Assembly (NCBI GenBank): GCA_013399695.1
Contig: VXAU01001345.1
Span: 20,439 to 84,438 of the forward strand
Direction: 5' to 3'
Source of the DNA: Formicarius rufipectus
Lineage: Eukaryota > Chordata > Aves > Passeriformes > Formicariidae
Length of the DNA stretch: 64,000 nucleotides
Position 1 is the first letter of the stretch, and each line of letters starts with the position of its first letter. The position numbers and the translations under genes are program-made. Shown piece by piece: positions 47,642 through 58,606 of this stretch. The notes below the pieces were generated by a model. It did not search any database. It was not told the DNA's origin and was given only the letters and a program-made list of their open reading frames with translations.

Positions 47642-48355
47642 AATTAATAGTAAGAGAAATAATTGGTAAAATATGGAGTTCTATCAAGGAAGAAAAGACC
47701 TGATATGTTCCTTGGTTCCTTTTGACATCTCCTGCTGTGCAGGGTCTTTGTGGTATATTGTCAAATCTCATTTTTGTTCATGAAGGTTCTTTGAACAAAT
47801 GTTTCTAATATAAATAGGATCGGTCAATTCTTTTGTTCAAGTAAATTCTCTTTTTTTATGTTATATATTTTCTTTTTTGTTTTTTTTTTTAGTTTTAAAA
47901 ATTATTTTCTTAAAAAATATGTACTAGTCATTTAAAGACTGTCTAGTAAAGACAGTACGGAAATAAAAAACAGTGTGTAATGCTGTAAATAGCTAGTTCA
48001 TGGATTTTTAGGATACTCATCCACACAAATTAATTTGTAACTTCAGCATTTTTGATCAAGTTCAAACCGAAGGATTTGTGAAGAATTTTTGAAAGAAATC
48101 AACATGAAAGAAAGCAATTCATCTGTGGTCCAGTTAAGAAATGGTACTGGTCTTTGAGTGAAATCCTGGGGCTCTGCTTAAGCCCCATTGATTTTTAGTG
48201 GGAGTTTCTGAACCTATTGAAAGGAAAATAGATGCCTTTGAATGTTCGGCAACAAAGAAGCTGCTCCTATCTCAGTGTAACTCTAGTGACAAATGCTGGC
48301 TGGCTTCTCTGCACAAAAGAAAAGAGCTCTTTTAATAGACAGAGATCATACTTAC
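47642..48355. other. AT-rich non-coding DNA
   Basis: A T run lies at about 47880-47890. No gene is seen up to the candidate exon at 48356. Confidence 0.5.
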
Positions 48356-48520
48356 AATTCTGATGCTGCCAAGCTTATAAAAGAAAATCCTACCACCTCC
48401 ACTTTCCTTATTGCTGGTGTCAGTATGGCTTGTAGGTAATGATGCACTGGATACATTGCAGATCTCTGTGTATAGAGATGAAAAGAGCAGGACACAGCTT
48501 ACAAAGAGAGACAGCAATCC
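48356..48520 (-). other. Candidate exon, 165 bases, hydrophobic start
   Basis: On the minus strand a pyrimidine-rich acceptor (TTTTACTTTTCTGTTAG) precedes 48520 and a strong donor (GTAAGTATG) follows 48356. The segment is 165 bases, exactly 55 codons, open in phase 0. It begins GLLSLFVSCVLLFSSLYTEI, a stretch long and hydrophobic enough for a membrane helix or signal anchor. A polar loop-like part follows with one potential glycosylation site (NVS) and two cysteines, ending GGGRIFFYKLGSIRI. I do not recognise the protein. Chance is possible, but the coincidence of both splice sites, length and composition is notable. Confidence 0.3.
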
Positions 48521-48817
48521 CTAACAGAAAAGTAAAAGCAATCATTTCAGACAAATCTCACAGAAATAAGAAATTACTGTTGACTTGCATTCTGTTATGG
48601 TAACAGCATTAAGACCCTTCTGATTTGTTAGTTTAATATGGAGGAATTTCTCAAAGAAACAAGGACTATGGGGATTTTTTTTTTTAGTACTAAAAAGTGA
48701 AACAAATATCACAGCAGTTGCAGGATTGAGGCAAAGTCATGATTTACTTCATCTGTTACACATTAAATCAGCATGGGCAGTGTACTAATAACACTGTTGT
48801 CTAAGTCAGGCAACGGG

Positions 48818-49037
48818 TCAAAGCAAAGATGTCCTTGCTGGTTGCTGATGCTCAGGACTGTAATCCTGCAGCACCATGTTTTCAGGCAGCTTCCCAAAGC
48901 TGCTGGCAGGATAGGAGTAGGAAGAAGCTGCTGGTAAAGAGCCAGTTGGTACCCTATGCGGAGCACAGAGAGAAGAGAGTAAAGATTCAAAGCAGATGAT
49001 TAGGAAAACAAAGGAACAGCCCTGACTTTGGTAGCCA
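48818..49037 (-). other. Candidate terminal exon: membrane helix plus cytoplasmic-type tail
   Basis: On the minus strand an acceptor (TTTTTTTAATTGTCATCACAG) precedes 49037. After one base completing a codon, 72 codons are open to a TGA at 48818-48820. They encode GYQSQGCSFVFLIICFESLL, then a polar tail rich in Ser, Pro and Tyr with YSYPASSFGKL and VLQDYSPEHQQ. A second, even stronger pyrimidine-rich acceptor (CTCTCTGTGCTCCGCATAG) lies inside and would give only the tail. A helix followed by such a tail resembles the end of a multi-span membrane protein. The family is unrecognised. On this strand it lies upstream of the 48356-48520 candidate although it carries a stop, so the two need not belong to one transcript. 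Confidence 0.25.
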
Positions 49038-49101
49038 CTGTGATGACAATTAAAAAAATTAAGACGAACACAGTCTTGCAACCACTTTTTTTATTTCCTT
49101 G

Positions 49102-49207
49102 GGGTTTTTTTGTTTGGTTGGTTTTGTTTTTGTTTTTGTTTTTGGTTTGGTTTGGTTTTGTTTATTTTGTTTTGCTTTGCTGTGTTTTTGTTTGTTTGTT
49201 TGTTTGG
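49102..49207. repeat. T/G-rich low-complexity tract
   Basis: TTTG/TTTTG/TTGG units. The hydrophobic frames across it are artefacts of composition. Confidence 0.9.
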
Positions 49208-52200
49208 GATGGGTTTATTTTTATATTTTTTTAATGGGGAAAATAGGCTGCTGCATGGATCTAATGTCACACGTTGTATAACATTAAAAGGGAATGCTGG
49301 CCTCTCGTTAATCTGGTGCTAATCTTAACTTGTGTGAGGCTATTGAATTTAATTTGTACATGACCTGAAGTGCTACTTGGAGGAAGAAGCATTCCCTCAT
49401 AATGGTGGCTTCAAACAATAGAGTGTTATTTCACCCCTGGTCACTTCTCTACCAATTATTTATGTTCACCATTGAAAGCTGTTCCATTTAGAGCTAGAAA
49501 GGAATATCCAAGCACTTTGTCTTCTGTTGGTTTTGAATATTAAATTGCACTTGTGTCAGCAGATTATTTATTTATTTATTTATTTTCAATGCATAATTTC
49601 CTGCCTGAGCTTAAGTACATAATACTCTGAGACCCTTTACCTCTATGGCATTTCATTTTATGCATAGAAGAGGTGTTTTCCAGGAACAAATTTTCTTCAT
49701 GTTGAGCCTTTGTAAATACTTCATGTGCTTCTACAAAATAGCTATGTAACTCTAACAGAATATTTTAAGAGAAATAAGAAATCAACATACTATGTTGCTA
49801 TAATAGCTTTTGCTTTCTTCATTGCATAGGGGTTTTTTCCTAACTTTCTAATTTGTTTTCTGTTAAGTGTCATAGTAAACACCTCTTACTGAACAATGAA
49901 ATATAAAAACATAGTATGTGATTCATGAAAGACTTCACTGGTTCGGTCCTCTACTACTGTGCAAGATCAGTGAATTACATCCCACGGCATTCATGTCACT
50001 GTTTATATCTAAATCAATTTTCTGAAAAGATGTTGCAGAAGACAATATTTCTGCCAAAAAAACAAAAATCACCTTTTTTGTGATCATTGCAGCTTTGATG
50101 TACATCTGTCTGCTTAGTCACAGAGCAAAGGAATTATATCATTATGCTGTTTTGTGCTGAATGTTAGGCTGCAAACAATTGCTTTTATCTGATTCTCATC
50201 TGATTTTTTCTTTTTTTAAGCTTTATGACAATTTTTCAGTTGGCAAATCTGCAAAAATTCTGAAAGAATTTGCAATGTAAATGATTCTATGAATCTCCGT
50301 GAATGTATTCTTTTGTGAAACTAGAAGCACTTAAATATATAACTCAAACACAAATAAATAGCTAAACTAAGAACAAAACTAGCACAATTATTCTTTCTAA
50401 CTTTTTCTCTAAGCCTTTAGCACTTCCAGAAATTCCAGTTAATTATGATGACTTTTGTAAAATTGGTGTGGGGATTATTTTTTTTTAATTTTTTTATTTT
50501 TGAGAAAGCGGAAAAATATTTTTGTAAAACCATGTAACTGTTATAGTAAAAATAGAAACAACACATAAATTTGCTGAAGTTTCCTAAAATAAGCATGACT
50601 ATCCATTATAGAGGCATACATCCTAACAAAAAATATTCAAGGTGTTCCTTACTTACTAAATTTGTATGACTGCACACACAAGGAGCAACAAAATTCCAGG
50701 AGGGTAACACAAAGAACGAGGGCACTCAGCATGTCTTCACAGCATTCTTGAAGACAGACATGAGAAGATGGGCTGTGTGAATATTAAATTTTAAAAGCTT
50801 CTTATACTTCAGGAAGCCTTTAAAACTATAAAAATTTTAAAAGGATTTATAAAAACTACATATGCACAATCTCCAAAAGCACTTGAAATATGTTTGGAAA
50901 GATCAAAAAAGAATATCTTACATTATCATATGATGGGGGAAGGAAAAAGGAAGGAGGAGAGAGAACAAGAGTCTGGAGTTTTTCGTTGCAGGTGAAGAAC
51001 AGAACTGAGGATAAAGGTCTGCTTTTCACAGTCTTATCTGGCACACACTGTTTGCCATCTTCACTTTTTATATCATCTTAGTGCTACTTAGAAAATTGTA
51101 GAAGGAGGTGGGGTGTGAAATGTCTGAACAACCCATGATATTCTGTGGAAAAGAGATGTGCCAGTTTTAGTGCTTGAATGGCTGTAATTATCATACTGTG
51201 GGCGAGAGTGCTGAAAGCTTAACATTTCAGTGAAATATGGTAGGCTTATACAATGCAAGATGTTGATATGTACCTATAACTTGCAGATAATATAGTGTGT
51301 CTTTAAAAGTCATAACAGAATAACCATGGACTTTAAGCTAAAACTATACATGAAATTTAGGTATTTTCTAAAGGTCCCCTTTATAAATGTTGCATGGAGT
51401 ACACTACAAGAGTCTTACACTTTGGTGCTTGACAGTTCAAAGAGTTCCTTTGGTTTTGCTATTGTGACTGTACTTCCAAACTTGAGATTTCAGTGCACTC
51501 TTCTCCTAAGCAATTACAATGTCTTTCAGGATATTCAAGGAGCTATTCAGTAAGTTTACCCCTTTCTCTCCATTTTTCTCTCTTCTTTCTTTTATTTTCA
51601 CTCAAATTTGAGAGATGACATCATGTTAAATTTCGTTCAAGTTTTAAGTTTACAAAACATTTCTTAAAAAATGCAGAACAAAAACCACACAAAAGCAAAC
51701 TAAAAAAGTGCTACACAACCTCCACCCCCAATCAGTTTTGAACAAAGCAATAACCTTACAGCTATAGTTGAAGTTCTTGTGTGTTTGCAACTGAAATACT
51801 ACACTTTTGTTTAAGAGTTGGAAAGAAATTTTAAAATATTTTAATAAATAAATAATTTACATTCAAGAAGGTGGATGCAAGTAACCCTCTGTAAAAATCA
51901 CAGTGATTTTCTCACTGTAACTAATTTTTGTGTACTCTTTTGCTTTCAGTTTTTTGCTCTTCATGGATTTTTCCATAACCATTAGTGCTTTGTGGTCAGA
52001 TAGGTTGCAATTATTTTCTCTCTAGATTGTCTTCCCCAGAGAGAATGAGTTCTGTTGCTTCAGAATTGAATTTATCTCAAACATTCACAGTCAGTGCCAC
52101 TTGCTGTTACTCTGTTCTGCTAACATAACTATTGCCTCAGAAACTATCACAATTCCTGCTTCTTTGTGTTTTACGTGTTACCACTCTAAACTCTTCTGTA

Positions 52201-52281
52201 CCTCTTACTGTGTTTTGCCTTTTCAGGTTTAGAGTCTTCCACTTAAAAAAAAAAATTAAAACAAAATAAAAAATACAGGGG
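49208..52281. other. AT-rich non-coding DNA with a (TTTA)n run
   Basis: A (TTTA)n microsatellite of about six units lies at 49563-49586. No supported gene or known element is seen. Confidence 0.55.
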
Positions 52282-52492
52282 TCATAAGTGGGGTCCCTCT
52301 TCTTGCACTGCACCCGAAGTCTCATAATAACTCCTACCATACACCACTGCACTGTGGTGCATAATTTGCCTACGGTAGCTGCTTTTGAGATAGGCTGGCT
52401 GCTTTAGTGTCCTGCAATGAGGAGCCAGGAACTGTCTAAAAAGTTTTTTTGAGCTGTTTGAGAGACAGTAACTGTCCAAGCTAGCCATGAAA
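52282..52492 (-). other. Weak candidate exon or chance frame
   Basis: A strong minus-strand acceptor (TGTTCCTTGTTTGTTTGCTTACAG) precedes 52492. The frame starting TTC-ATG-GCT is open for about 69 codons to a TGA at 52282-52284. It is basic with Ser/Tyr/His-rich stretches such as LKSSYRRQIMHHSAVVYGRS. No family is recognised and there is no membrane segment. It could be a terminal exon of the same unknown minus-strand gene as the 48-49 kb candidates, but the evidence is only the acceptor and an average-length frame. Confidence 0.13.
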
Positions 52493-53589
52493 CTGTAAGC
52501 AAACAAACAAGGAACAGAATACAGTTGCTTCCACTGTTTCAAATTCATATAAAAATTATTTTAAGAACCATATTTTGAGATTTTAACATTATCAGTGCAT
52601 ATAAATGAGTAACTGTAGTTCCTCAAGGTGTTTAGATGCTCTATATACTTAATATGTCCATGAGGCTTTCCATGATGTATTGAGATTTTCCAAGAGATGT
52701 ACATAGCTTTTTGATGTCATTTGTTTCCTGTGTCATTTCCTCTCTCTTTTTGCTTAATGTTATCTTGCATAAAACTACAGTACTTTTACTCAAGAATGAT
52801 TCCAATGTATTTTACAAACACAATCCTTTGAATTTGTTAAAATTCAATGTAATTCTATTAAGTAGCCTCTGAAAAAGAGGTATGTAATCATGGAGTTCTA
52901 TATTTCTGTCTGCCCTGTGAGGCATACAGAAGTGCTCTTACAAGCTCTATCTTGAATTCTTTTTATAAAGCCATCTTCACTGAAGCCATCATCAAGTTAT
53001 TTTTACAAGGAATGCAGAGTTTTCACTCAAAGTGAATATTTCTTGTTATAGACCATCCAGGGGATGCTGAGGGAATACTTAGTTTTGCCTTTAAAAGTTG
53101 CAATAAAGTTTTGAGTCTCTAAGCAACAGCATTACTGTAGAAGAGTAAGGGTGTGCAGTGAACACCAGAGTAACATTTCTCGGCATAAGCAGCAAGCCAA
53201 TTCACTTCTCATAAAATTCCTCATAACCAGACTACAGGATGAGGATTTTTGGCACAAAATAAAATAAAGCAAAGAAACAAACAGAAAAGTGATTTTTGTA
53301 AACTAATAGGCAGGAAAAAGGGAAGGAAATAACATACTGTCTGTGTCAAGGTGTGGATTTAGATCCTTAGCTCAAGCACTCTTATAAAGATGGCATGCTA
53401 TAGGTGCTCTACCTGTATTTGGTTTAAGCATATGCTTTTCCTTGCTGAATATATAATTACCAACAAAGGCCCTGACAAGAGCCTCTTGAGCTCCTTGTCT
53501 CCTAAGTTACCATTTGCCTGTTTACTGTGTCCACAAAGTGTTGTGCCCTCATTATTCATGTATTTTGAAACCTGTGAAGCGTGTTACTG
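52493..53589. other. AT-rich non-coding DNA, nothing recognised
   Basis: No gene or known repeat is seen. Confidence 0.5.
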
Positions 53590-53734
53590 AAAAAAAAACC
53601 CAAAACAAAATAAAAATAATGATAAACCAAAACAACCCCCCCAAAAAAAAACCAAAAACAAAACCAAAAACAAACAAACAACAACAAAAAAACCCCAAAA
53701 AACCAAAACCAAAAAAAAAACCCCAACAAAACAA
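53590..53734. repeat. A/C-rich low-complexity tract
   Basis: A runs with CC, CCCC and CAAA units over about 145 bases. The Lys/Pro-rich and Phe/Gly-rich frames across it are artefacts. Confidence 0.9.
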
Positions 53735-54248
53735 CTGAAATGTTTTGAAATTTGAAAGCAATTTTGATGTCACCAGATGTGTTTAGTTGCCATAGTAACA
53801 ACTTTATACAAGAGGCAATTAAACATCATTTCAATCATTCATCAGTATTTAATAGCTGCTCAAAGCCTTATCTCTTCACATATGGCAAATTAAAAGGTTC
53901 ATAACTCTGTTGTAGCAAGAAGACAATCCCATTGGTTTTATTTAATTATTTTTTTTAAATTTTCTAGCACCTCTTTTTGAGGTACAACAGTTTAGCAGCC
54001 TTCCAGCAGTAATAGCCAGAATAACAGATTACAGTTCAGTGAAAGGTAGTCTAACATTCAGGAAAGGTAAGGAGCCCTTGTCTTTTGCTCGGGAAACAAT
54101 TATCAAGCCAAGTTTCCTGTAAGTAATATCCTTTAACTGTGCATTTGAATTATAATGTACAATGTCTTAACCTTCTTAGTACAAAGAATTGTATGACATT
54201 AGTAGAGTTATATAACACTACCTAGTGTTGATATGACACAAATTGACC
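53735..54248. other. AT-rich non-coding DNA, nothing recognised
   Basis: No gene or known repeat is seen. Confidence 0.5.
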
Positions 54249-54927
54249 TGTATTGTGTTTGGATGGCAAGGTTGGGGTAGCAGTGGGGGCTACAAGGTGG
54301 TTTCTACAAGAAGACATTAGAAGCTTCCTCCCATGTCCAGTAGAGTCACTGCCAGCCAAGGTGGACCCATTGGTGGCCAAGGCCAAGCCTATCACTGAGG
54401 GTGGTAGCACCCTTGGGATAACATATTTAAGGATGTGGAAGTTACTGCTTAGCATAAATAGCAGTCAGAGGAGTCAAAAGAGAGACAACTCTGCAGACAT
54501 GGAGGTCAGGGAAGAAGGAGGGGGAGGAGGTGCTCTAGGTGCTGGAGCAGAGACACCCCTGCACAGACCATGGTGAGGGAGACTTTCTCCTACTGTCCAG
54601 GGAAATATCTACCTGCACCATCTCAAAGACACCACACTGGTGCAGGTGGATGCCCAAAGGAGGCTATGACTCCCTGGGAAGTCTACACTGAAACAGACTC
54701 CTGGCAGGACTTTTGGAAAGAGGATCCCACACTGGCAGGACTTGTGACACTGTGGAGTACCCATGCTGAAACAGTCTGTCGCTGAAGGGCTGCACCTGGT
54801 GGAAGGGACCCATGCTGGAGCAGTTTGTGAAGAACTGCAGCCTGTGGAAAGGACTCACGTTGAAGAAGTTCATAGAGGACAGCCTCCAGGAGGCAACCCC
54901 CACAGGAGCAGGGGAAGAGCGTGAAGA
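54249..54927 (+). mobile_element. ERVK-like LTR, 3'-truncated, plus strand
   Basis: It begins TGTATTGTGTTTGGATGGC and GGTTGGGGTAGCAGTGGGGG. It then carries the landmarks also seen at the start of the LTR at 27304: GCCAAGGCCAAGCC, GGTAGCACCCTTGGGATAAC, then CAACTCTGCAGACATGGAG and GAAGGAGGGGGAGGAGGTGC. The middle has the imperfect tandem phrases typical of this family (variants of 'cacgctggagcaggtttgtgaagga'), and it reaches GGAGCAGGGGAAGAGCGTGA. The 3' part with the polyadenylation signal and CCACCACA terminus is missing. The two copies are complementary: this one keeps the middle that the 27 kb copy lost. Frames of 70-107 codons inside it are incidental. Confidence 0.85.
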
Positions 54928-56118
54928 GGAAATAGGGTAGACTAACTCTGAGCCTGATGAATGCAGTGTGAAGCCTTTCACAGCACTGGGATGCAGAGCT
55001 TCAGGAAATATATTTTTGGGAGGTTTCAGTTTCCTCTATTTCTGTTGGGAAGGTAGCCATATGTCAAATGCCATTTTACAGAACTTAACAAAGATCTTGG
55101 TTCTCTCCTTAAAGATAGCTAATGGTACCTTTTATATATATGTGTGTGTGTGCATATAAACACATATAGGGAATTTTCCAGGCTCCAAGGTCAGGTCATG
55201 TTTCCGTTTTTGAGAATTTCTTGTAGTGAACCATAGCTGTAGCTTCTACCTCTTACTCTGTCCAAAAAAACAATGTGGGAGTGTGGAGGGGGCATGAGAC
55301 CAGTTGGAGACAGTAAGTTGAATAGAAATGTTTCGTATATATCTTTGATTCTCTGTCAGTACTGGTGGGAAAACCCAAAACAAATAAAAACAAACAAACA
55401 AACAAAAAACAAAACAAAACAAAACAAATAATAACAACAAAAAAGCAACTAAGTTTCCTGAGGTGGAGGGAGTGATTTGAAGAGAGTAAAGTTGAACAAA
55501 TCTAATTTTTCAGGGCACCTATTTGAAAAAAAATCAAAAAACAAAAACAAACAAACAAACAAAGCTCAGATTCCTCTCTTCTCTCAGAGCCATTTCTATA
55601 TTTTTTTCAAATACTGTTTCAAGTGCTCATGTAAACCTTTTGGAAAGATAATTCCTACACCTTAGGTAGACTGCAATTAGTATGCTATAGATGCAGTAGT
55701 GTATAATACACAGTGTATACAATTTGTCAACTCTAGCCTTAAGAATTGTTTTCTACTCTGGAAGAATTCTTGAGTAAAAGTATCTAATGGATATGGCAGA
55801 TCCATCTCATAGAGTAAATGGTGAGAAAATTTAAAACTGTGCTCAGTGCTTTATCTGCAGAGTGTGCAGTAAATAATTTATGTGGGAAACATTAAGTATA
55901 GGAAAATATGAAGTAGTTTTTCCTTTATGAAATACACTGTATACAAAAAGAGAGGTTAGAGAGGGTCCTCTGGGGAGTTGCTATGTAAATAGTAATTAAA
56001 TATTGTTTTGTAACTAATATACATTAGGGGATAAAATACAGGTTCTGCAGGCATTCTTCTTTGTAGCCTCTTCCAGCTCTCCATGAGTCTTACTTTCTTC
56101 CAATAAGCAATTTCTGTA
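54928..56118. other. Non-coding DNA with A/C-rich tracts
   Basis: A/C-rich low complexity lies at 55376-55444 and 55529-55563, and a short TG run at about 55141-55152. No gene is recognised. Confidence 0.55.
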
Positions 56119-56285
56119 ATCATAGAATGGTTTACTGAAGGGCACCTTAGAGTTCCTTGCCATGAGCAGGGACAGCTTCCACTAGAAATCATTGCTCAAA
56201 TCTCCATCCAACCTGACTTTGAACACTTCTGGGAACTGGACATCCATGGCTTCTCTGAGCAATATCTCACTACCCTCACAGTAAA
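56119..56285 (-). mobile_element. CR1 LINE 3'-end fragment
   Basis: The plus strand reads TCATAGAATGGTTTACTGAAG, then CTTGCCATGAGCAGGGACAG, CTTCCACTAGAAATCATTGC, CTCCATCCAACCTGACTTTG, AACACTTCTGGGAACTGGAC, ATCCATGGCTTCTCTGAGCAA and CTCACTACCCTCACAGTAAA. This is the reverse of the last part of a CR1 element, in the same order as the consensus. The 5' side is truncated at about 56285. Confidence 0.93.
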
Positions 56286-56607
56286 TATATATGTTATTGA
56301 GCAATCTGGACTATTTATTTTTTTTACTTTAATAGATTTGCCTACATTTTATTAAGAAAGGTAGAATAAACTGTTTCAATTTAAACAACAATGATCTCTG
56401 TTGTCCTTGTATTAGCAGCAGTTGGCTCTAAAGTGTAAATAGTGCTGGTTTTTTTAATAATAGTTTTAGTATATGTAGGATATGTATAAGGCTAGTACAG
56501 ATTTTTGTATATTCGTGGATGTTTTTCAGAGTAGCTTGAGAATAGCTTTCAAATATCTCTTATTTAAAGCCTAAAAAAAGCAACCTACATTTGCTAGTTT
56601 TAGATAT
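56286..56607. other. AT-rich non-coding DNA, nothing recognised
   Basis: A short stretch between two LINE fragments, with no gene seen. Confidence 0.5.
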
Positions 56608-56955
56608 AATGGGAAAGAACACCATCATCATGGCTAGACTTCGCGAACGAAGATTTGGGAGGATTTTACCCACACTTGCTGCAAGCATGCTGATGGCTGA
56701 TAAGGCCAATGCGAGAGAGGCAAGTCCGGTTGCAAAAGGCACAGCAGAAAGTTTCCGTAGGTGGTACTATCAGGGCACGGTTCTTTCTGCGTTGCCTTTT
56801 CTCCTCCAGACTGATTCTGTGTGCAGTTTCAAAGGAGACAGCAGCGTTATAGATTGTGTGTCTCCACGTCTCCCGATTGGAGGCCAGAGTGGACCACTGA
56901 TGGTGATCAATATGGCCAAGGCTGAGGTGTTGTTTCAGGGAAAGAACACACTGCT
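56608..56955 (-). mobile_element. RTE-like LINE, 3' end
   Basis: A block of higher G+C and CpG content stands out from the AT-rich flanks. On the minus strand it encodes the C-terminal end of a non-LTR retrotransposon polyprotein (next entry), followed by a short 3' region with CTTCGTTCGCGAAG and a CCATGATGATGG motif. A short 3' untranslated part with ATG-type simple sequence is usual for the RTE clade. Everything upstream of the last 90 or so codons is missing, as in normal 5' truncation. RTE elements are not part of the standard CR1/ERV repertoire of most birds. The AviRTE family in some bird lineages, attributed to horizontal transfer, is a possible identity, but I cannot confirm the family from memory. 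Confidence 0.6.
56666..56938 (-). pseudogene. Truncated LINE ORF2 C-terminus with CCHC/CCHH-type zinc finger
   Basis: Ninety codons run without interruption to a TAA at 56666-56668. Two family signatures are visible. The first is WSTLASNRETWRHTIYNAA with VSFE and an EEKRQRRK basic patch, the 'W..LA.dR..WR..i..aa..fE..R...EKR..RK' segment of many endonuclease/reverse-transcriptase LINEs. The second is FCCAFCNRTCLSRIGLISHQ, ending in HAC, the C-x2-C...SRIGL.SH...C finger that ends such proteins. There is no start codon or catalytic domain, so it is not a functional gene. The absence of any stop or frameshift suggests a younger age than the CR1 remnants nearby. Confidence 0.6.
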
Positions 56956-57292
56956 TAGAAATAAGTTACTGATGACTGTTGTTTATCAAAATCATTAATT
57001 TGGTTAATCACAAACACAAAATTTCTGCCAGATTAATAGTTTTATACAAAACATGAAAGGACTTCATATTCAAAGGGACAATCAAAACTGTGCATTGATT
57101 AGGACAAAAAAGCTCCCAGTTATTGCTAAGTTTCTAAAAAAATTTATATTTCAAGTTCTGTGATACATGAACCTACAGACTCTGTTCAGCATAATGATGG
57201 AATATATCATAAAAGAAATAGGAAATTCAAATAAAATTGATTTGGTATTTGTATTCTTTCCTCTTTTGTTAAAGCAAAACATCTTAATTCAC
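56956..57292. other. AT-rich non-coding DNA, nothing recognised
   Basis: No gene or known repeat is seen. Confidence 0.5.
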
Positions 57293-57368
57293 TATAATCA
57301 CCTAAAAATAAAGTGTAACATTTATGTCATTATAATCACCTAAAAATAAAGTGTAACATTTATGTCAT
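57293..57368. repeat. Exact 38-base tandem duplication
   Basis: The unit, beginning TATAATCACCTAAAAATAAA and ending TTTATGTCAT, occurs at 57293-57330 and again at 57331-57368 with no mismatch. The absence of divergence means a recent event or an assembly artefact. Confidence 0.97.
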
Positions 57369-58451
57369 TATCTAGTTATACAGCCATCAGCAATACTGGT
57401 CACAGTTTGAACAAAATATCAGTAAAGTTACTGCCACTTAAGTAACTAGCCCAGAAAATTAGATCCTGTTTTTCTGTGTATTTTTATGTTAGTCCATTTT
57501 AATGTGCTACTTAACAGAGGAAGCAACAACACAGTAACTCTTTTATCCATGGTTTCAGAAGTGTACCAGATTTTCTTTCATCTTTTTAATATGCTTTTTT
57601 CTTCTAGCCAATAATAATATTAATGATATTAAAAAAAATAGGATTGGGATTAGTCTCAGTAAATAAAGACTGTGCTCCTCAACTGTAGGAAGTAATTGAA
57701 GTTTTCACAGTGCCTGAGAACATTCCCATGGTGCTTTACCAATAAACCTGAATTTTCTGAATGCTGCTCTCTTGCTTAATGCATGAAAGAACAAGCTTGT
57801 GGGTGAAACCAGAGGCATTTTTTGACATATCTGTTCTTAACTTTCCTAGACTTTTAAAAGTAAATATTGAACTAAATATAGAAATTCTGTAACTTCACTG
57901 TAATTGCTCAGGTGGCAATTATTTTACTTTTCTATTGTGCTTCACAAATGGCTAATAAACATTTATTGTATTCAATGTGTTTGGCTTTTGTGACATTTAG
58001 TTTTGCATACTGACATAAAATGACTGTCTTCAGAGAGAAATGTGAGATTTATTTTTTTTAATCAGAATATCTGACAAATAAATCCTGTGGACTACAAAAT
58101 CCAGATTACTAGTCTTCGAAAAAGACAACTTGAATAAACTCTCCTCCTGTGAATTATTTATGCACCACCTTTCTTCTATAGCTACATCTCCAAGAAAGAT
58201 ACAAAAAGCTTGCTCCATTTTTCTCTCCATTACATTTCTTCTTACCTCTTTCCTTTTTTTCTTTTTTCCCCCCTGAATTTTTCAGTTAGCTTTTAATATC
58301 TTGCATATAGTCTTGGCTCTGGACAAGACAAGAAACGTCAAGAGGAAAGAAAAGTAACATGGAAGTAAGCTCTCTTATCCTCTGTATCCTGCTCATGGTA
58401 CTTGTTTGTGTAGTAGTACTATGAATTTCTGTAATGTTGAACTTAAACTTA
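57369..58451. other. AT-rich non-coding DNA, nothing recognised
   Basis: No gene or known repeat is seen. Confidence 0.5.
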
Positions 58452-58543
58452 TTTTGTTTTTCTTTTTTTTTGTTTTGTTTTGTTTTGTTGTTTTGGGTTT
58501 TTTGGTTGGTTGGTTGGTTGGGTGGGTTTTTTTTGTTTTTTTA
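58452..58543. repeat. T/G-rich low-complexity tract
   Basis: TTTTG units followed by GGTT repeats (about 58503-58521). Confidence 0.9.
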
Positions 58544-58606
58544 TTGGGGTAATAAATCTATTATTGTTCATCACAGCTCTCAGATGTGGTTTTTTACCCT
58601 GAGGCA

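Noticed and set aside
54222..54981. Frames of 71-107 codons on both strands
   Set aside because: They lie within or over the ERVK-like LTR and arise from its repetitive middle.
56591..56998. 135-codon plus-strand frame as a gene
   Set aside because: The recognisable protein signatures are on the minus strand; the plus frame is the shadow of the LINE coding region.
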